A stretch of 9,484 nucleotides of DNA from Candidatus Aerophobota bacterium (GTDB lineage: Bacteria > Aerophobota > Aerophobia > Aerophobales > B3-G15), in contig DRTT01000072.1 of assembly GCA_011372105.1 (NCBI GenBank), positions 1 to 9,484 on the forward strand, in the 5' to 3' direction. Position numbers and translations under genes: made by a program. The notes under the pieces were generated by a model that was not told the origin of the DNA, did no database searches, and saw only the letters and a program-made list of their open reading frames with translations. Position 1 is the first letter of the stretch. Every line of letters begins with the position of its first letter. Shown piece by piece: positions 6,780 through 9,484 of this stretch.

Positions 6780-7405
6780 TCTCTTAATTCCCTGGAAATT
6801 ACCTTCACTGTTTTCCATCTTTTTCTCACTATCTCCGGAAACTTTCTTTTTTCCCTCATGCACTTTTTCAGAAATTCTATTGTTCTTTTATCCGAAGGAT
6901 ACCCAGAGCCAATATCTCCGTATTTAAGAGAAAGAGCTTTTATGTGCTTATCTCTTTCAACTTTTGCCATTATGGAAGCTGCTGAGACAATACTGTACTT
7001 CCTGTCAGCAAAATTCTCTACAACAAGTTCAATCTTTTTTTCTTTCAAAAGAGCCTTTAACTTTCTTTTATATGATGCCGGATTGGAAGTGGGGGCATCA
7101 ATAAAGACTACATGAGGGCATAATTTATCAATTAGATAACAGATGCCCTTTATCTGTGGTAAACTTATCCCGTATCTGTCTATCTCAGATGGAGTAATCT
7201 CTACAAATTCCCATCTCATTGCCCTTTCTTCAATAAGGCTTTTTAATCTTTCTCTTTTTTCAGGAGAAAGAAGCTTGGAATCTCTAACTCCAATCCTTGC
7301 CAGCTCAGATACAACTCTCTCCTCTACAACCACTCCACAAATAATCATCGGTCCTATTACAGGTCCTCTACCTGCCTCATCAATACCCAGTATAAGTTTT
7401 TTCAT
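6776..7405 (-). CDS. rnhB: Ribonuclease HII, archaeal-type
   Basis: A 209-residue RNase HII, which cuts RNA in RNA-DNA hybrids and single ribonucleotides in DNA. The catalytic set is present: Asp9 and Glu10 in GIDEAGRGPVIGPM, Asp103 in VVFIDAPTSNP, and Asp134 in ENFADRKYSIVSAASIMAK. Other marks are GVRDSKLLSPEKRERL (39-54), YGDIGSGYPSDKRTIEFL (162-179) and FPEIVRKRWKT (189-199). GRGPVIGP, ADxKYxxVSAASIMAKVERD and GSGYPSDxxT are the wording of archaeal RNase HII (for example Methanocaldococcus), not of bacterial RnhB (GRGPLAGP, KGYxT). The protein lacks the N-terminal TBP-like domain of RNase HIII. It heads the leftward operon, with a promoter 30 to 60 bases upstream. No strong ribosome site precedes the ATG (only AAAG next to it), so initiation may be weak. 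Confidence 0.95.
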   Translation of the reverse strand: MKKLILGIDEAGRGPVIGPMIICGVVVEERVVSELARIGVRDSKLLSPEKRERLKSLIEERAMRWEFVEITPSEIDRYGISLPQIKGICYLIDKLCPHVVFIDAPTSNPASYKRKLKALLKEKKIELVVENFADRKYSIVSAASIMAKVERDKHIKALSLKYGDIGSGYPSDKRTIEFLKKCMREKRKFPEIVRKRWKTVKVISRELRE

Positions 7406-7435
7406 CTTTGTAAATTTAAAGAGGTTCTTGATGGT

Positions 7436-7463
7436 ATTCTAATGAAAACCCCGTTTATGTCAA
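7436..7463 (-). promoter_or_regulatory. Sigma-70-like promoter for rnhB-lpt-purD operon
   Basis: On the minus strand, TTGACA (7463-7458, six of six) is followed after 16 bases by TAGAAT (7441-7436, five of six). The predicted transcription start is near 7429, leaving a leader of about 24 bases before the rnhB ATG. This is the best promoter match in the window and is well placed to drive rnhB, lptC, lptA, lptB, lptD and probably purD. An AT-rich tract (including AATTAAAAAGG on the plus strand) sits just upstream of the -35 box and could act as an UP element. Confidence 0.65.
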
Positions 7464-7482
7464 TTAAAAAGGATACGAAAAG

Positions 7483-7510
7483 TTGACTTACCCCCAAGTT
7501 TTGCTAAATT
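7483..7510 (+). promoter_or_regulatory. Sigma-70-like promoter for thiD2E-tsaE-tsaB
   Basis: On the plus strand, TTGACT (7483-7488, five of six) is followed after 16 bases by TAAATT (7505-7510, four of six). The predicted start is near 7517, with a leader of about 30 bases containing GAAGGTG before ATG 7548. That leader is far too short for a TPP riboswitch. The -35 box lies 19 bases from the oppositely oriented -35 box of the rnhB promoter, so the two polymerase sites are back to back. Confidence 0.5.
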
Positions 7511-7547
7511 ACACTTCAATCATTTTATGTAATCTGAAGGTGTAAAA

Positions 7548-8612
7548 ATGCTTTCTCTCAATAAAGTATATAGAATAATTGACGCTAACTTAAATAGAGC
7601 TGGTGAAGGATTGAGAGTTCTTGAAGATATTACAAGGTTTTGCATGAATGATAAAGACTTAACAGAAGAGCTAAAGACACTGCGTCATCTAATTTTAAAG
7701 GAAATCAACAGCTTACCAGGAAAAGAAAAGCTTATTATTTCAAGGTCCTCTCTTAAAGACGTTGGAAAAAACTTAAAGGAGGAAAAAAGGAAAGGATTTC
7801 TGGAACTTATAGATGCCAATTTCAGAAGAGTTCAGGAAGCAGAAAGAAGCCTTGAAGAATTTGGAAAACTAATTCTTCCTTCCTGGGGAGAAAAATTTCG
7901 CCAGTTTCGCTTTAAAACCTATGAAATAGAAAAGCAGATAAAAACAAAATTAAGAAAAAAAAGGAACTATGCCCTCTACGCTATAACAAAATCCTCTCTA
8001 CCAGAGAAAGAGCTTTTCTCTAAAGTGGAACAGGCAATAAAAGGAGGAATAACCGCACTTCAATTAAGAGAAAAAGAGCTTTCCTCAAGAGAATTTCTAA
8101 AAAGAGCCTTAAAGATAAAAAACATGCTCCCTCCTCATATAACATTCATCATAAATGATCGAATTGATATAGCTCTTGCAAGTGATGCTGATGGCGTTCA
8201 TCTGGGTCAGGATGATATCCCTTTAAAAATAGCAAGAGAGATTATGGGAGAAGAAAAAACAATAGGTATCTCCACCCACAACGTAGAACAGGCAAAAATT
8301 GCCGAAGAGGAAGGAGCAGATTATATTGGTATAGGACCTGTATTCCCCACTTCAACAAAACCCGATGCCTCCCCTTCAATTGGATGTAAACTTGTATTTG
8401 AGGTAAAAAGCAGGGCAAAAATCCCTGTTGTAGCAATTGGAGGGATATCTCTTGATAATCTGGAGGAGGTTCTTAAAACAGGTATAGACGGGATAGCCGT
8501 TGTCTCTGCTATTTTTGAAAAAGAGGACGTATTGAAAGCGACAAAAAACCTTGTAGAAAGGATAAAAAAATTTAAAAAAACAAAAGATGCTAATCCTTCA
8601 CACAAAAAGTGA
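7548..8612 (+). CDS. thiE: Bifunctional HMP-phosphate kinase (ThiD2) / thiamin-phosphate synthase (ThiE)
   Basis: A 354-residue fusion. Residues 1 to about 135 match the ThiD2 family, a monofunctional HMP-P kinase unrelated to classical ThiD: RIIDANLNRAGEGLRVLEDI (9-28), LKTLRHLI (42-49), DVGKNL (71-76) and LIDANFRRVQEAERSLEEFG (87-106). Residues about 138-345 are a ThiE TIM barrel: LQLREKEL (171-178), INDRIDIAL (202-210), DGVHLGQDD (215-223, Mg and diphosphate site), ISTHN (241-245), GPVFPTSTKPDA (263-274), AIGGI (297-301) and VVSAIF (318-323). The protein would convert HMP-P to HMP-PP and couple it to the thiazole phosphate in the cytoplasm, two consecutive thiamin steps. The ATG has GAAGGTG 5-7 bases upstream; an earlier in-frame ATG at 7527 is followed at once by TAA. 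The last 26 bases overlap tsaE. Other thi genes are not in the window. Confidence 0.92.
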   Translation: MLSLNKVYRIIDANLNRAGEGLRVLEDITRFCMNDKDLTEELKTLRHLILKEINSLPGKEKLIISRSSLKDVGKNLKEEKRKGFLELIDANFRRVQEAERSLEEFGKLILPSWGEKFRQFRFKTYEIEKQIKTKLRKKRNYALYAITKSSLPEKELFSKVEQAIKGGITALQLREKELSSREFLKRALKIKNMLPPHITFIINDRIDIALASDADGVHLGQDDIPLKIAREIMGEEKTIGISTHNVEQAKIAEEEGADYIGIGPVFPTSTKPDASPSIGCKLVFEVKSRAKIPVVAIGGISLDNLEEVLKTGIDGIAVVSAIFEKEDVLKATKNLVERIKKFKKTKDANPSHKK

Positions 8613-9060
8613 AAAGGAAACATTCAACCTGGGGTTTCTGATAGGTAAAAATATCTTTTATCCCTCGGTAATAGCCCTTATAGGCGACCTTGGCAGTGGG
8701 AAGACCACTTTTACTCAAGGTATAGCGAAGGGAATGGGAATAGAAGAAAGAGTAAAAAGCCCAACTTTTGTTATAATCAACGAATATCAAGCCTCTCATC
8801 CTCTTTATCATTTTGACCTTTACAGAATTAAAAGCTCGGATGAACTTTTTGAGCTTGGTTATGAAGAGTATATCTCTGACAAAAATGGCGTGGTGGTAAT
8901 AGAATGGGCAGAAAAAATTTTAAATCTTCTACCTCCAGAACACCTTGAGGTGAATATAAAAATAAAGAATTTTAATCTCAGAGAGATATTCCTTATGCCA
9001 AGAAAAGGTAAAAATTACCTTGAACTTATATCAAAAATTAAAAAAGAGGTAAAATGTTAA
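8587..9060 (+). CDS. tsaE: tRNA t6A biosynthesis ATPase TsaE
   Basis: A 157-residue P-loop ATPase, standard TsaE (YjeE) length. With TsaB and TsaD it supports threonylcarbamoyl transfer to A37 of ANN-decoding tRNAs. Seen: KSEKETFNLG near the N-terminus, Walker A GDLGSGKTTF (33-42), KSPTFVIINEY (57-67), LYHFDLYRI (73-81), DELFELGYEEY (85-95) and the Walker B-like VVVIEWAEK (102-110), all family hallmarks. The ATG at 8587 lies inside the end of the thiE gene in another frame (26-base overlap). No clear ribosome site precedes it, so translation probably depends on ribosomes finishing thiE. Its stop overlaps the start of tsaB. Confidence 0.96.
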   Translation: MLILHTKSEKETFNLGFLIGKNIFYPSVIALIGDLGSGKTTFTQGIAKGMGIEERVKSPTFVIINEYQASHPLYHFDLYRIKSSDELFELGYEEYISDKNGVVVIEWAEKILNLLPPEHLEVNIKIKNFNLREIFLMPRKGKNYLELISKIKKEVKC

Positions 9061-9484
9061 TTCTGGGGATAGAGACAGCTCTTCCTACAGGGATTGTCTT
9101 TTTAAGCAAAAAGGAGGAGATTTTAGCCTCCTGTAGCATTCCTTCCTTCTCCTCCTCAAAGCATCTTCTGCCAGCTATTGACGAGATTTTCAAAAGAACA
9201 GGAATTTCACTCAGAAAATTAAGTGTTATTTCTGTAAGCAAAGGTCCTGGTTCATTTACAGGAATAAGAATTGGGATAAGTCTCGCAAAGTCTCTCTCTT
9301 TTTGCTTAAATACGCACCTTATAGGAATCCCCACACTTGACCTTATCGCCTCAAGTCTTCCCTTATCCGGATTTGTGTGTTCATTAATCCCCGCATATAG
9401 GAATTCTTTTTTCTCTGCATTTTTTTACAAAGAAGGTGAAAACATTAAAAGGTTAACAGATTATCTTTTTCTAACCCCTGAAAA
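9054..9484 (+). CDS. tsaB: tRNA t6A biosynthesis protein TsaB, 3' end cut by window edge
   Basis: Translation from ATG 9054 gives 143 residues without a stop, so the C-terminal part (roughly a third) lies beyond the window. TsaB (YeaZ) is the inactive ASKHA-fold partner that scaffolds TsaD and TsaE. Seen: the ASKHA start MLILGIETALPTGIVFL (1-17), SSKHLLPAIDEIFKRTG (34-50), the family signature SKGPGSFTGIRIGISLAKSL (62-81) and a GIPTLDLIASSL helix (91-102). The absence of the metal-binding HxxxH pair of TsaD, together with the signature, separates it from TsaD. AGAGG lies 4 bases upstream, and the gene overlaps the end of tsaE by 7 bases, so both are likely made together. Confidence 0.93.
   Translation, partial: MLILGIETALPTGIVFLSKKEEILASCSIPSFSSSKHLLPAIDEIFKRTGISLRKLSVISVSKGPGSFTGIRIGISLAKSLSFCLNTHLIGIPTLDLIASSLPLSGFVCSLIPAYRNSFFSAFFYKEGENIKRLTDYLFLTPE

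Noticed and set aside
6780..6863. Longer lptC from GTG 6863 or ATG 6818
   Set aside because: These add polar residues ahead of a normal membrane anchor, overlap rnhB heavily and lack good ribosome sites; ATG 6779 gives the usual LptC length and an ATGA junction.
7459..7487. Inverted repeat GTCAA ... TTGAC that could be an operator
   Set aside because: The two arms are exactly the opposed -35 boxes of the divergent promoters, which explains the symmetry without a regulator site.
7517..7547. Possible TPP riboswitch ahead of thiD2-thiE (a CTGA-like fragment is present)
   Set aside because: The leader is only about 30 bases from the likely transcription start, and the two conserved thi-box arms are not present.
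8321..8623. 100-codon open frame on the minus strand opposite the 3' end of thiE
   Set aside because: It is antisense to conserved ThiE motifs (GPVFPTSTK, AIGGI) and has no recognisable domain or ribosome site.

Overview
The window shows part of the chromosome of an AT-rich, Gram-negative-type (diderm, LPS-making) bacterium. The evidence is a set of lipopolysaccharide-transport genes (lptC, lptA, lptB, lptD) and an ExbB-ExbD-TonB energy-transducing set. Lys/Glu-rich proteins, frequent AGA/AGG arginine codons and ATA isoleucine codons, and very tight gene packing look like a thermophilic or deep-branching lineage. I cannot name the phylum from sequence alone. No mobile element, CRISPR array, tRNA or rRNA is visible, and no gap between genes exceeds about 150 bases.

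Layout: two gene strings diverge from a 142-base control region (7406-7547) that carries back-to-back sigma-70-like promoters. Leftward (minus strand) run rnhB, lptC, lptA, lptB, lptD, purD, exbB, exbD and tonB. Rightward (plus strand) run a thiD2-thiE fusion, tsaE and tsaB. The window cuts tonB at its 3' end and tsaB at its 3' end. A second promoter candidate sits between purD and exbB.

How the genes work together: LptB is the ATPase and LptC the inner-membrane bitopic protein of the Lpt machine. LptA is the periplasmic bridge, and LptD the outer-membrane barrel that puts LPS on the surface. The permeases LptF/LptG and the lipoprotein LptE are not in the window. ExbB/ExbD/TonB harvest the proton-motive force to drive outer-membrane receptors. 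PurD (purine synthesis) and RNase HII (ribonucleotide removal, R-loop and primer clearance) are housekeeping passengers. On the other strand, ThiD2-ThiE makes thiamin phosphate, and TsaE and TsaB belong to the machinery that makes t6A37 in tRNA.

Most notable points: the RNase HII is of the archaeal type rather than the usual bacterial type; the HMP-P kinase is the non-canonical ThiD2 domain fused to ThiE and contains an internal repeat; all four non-permease lpt genes are contiguous, including lptD; and the divergent promoter pair has near-consensus elements. I see no clearly new biological system. Most genes are conserved housekeeping or envelope functions in an uncommon arrangement.
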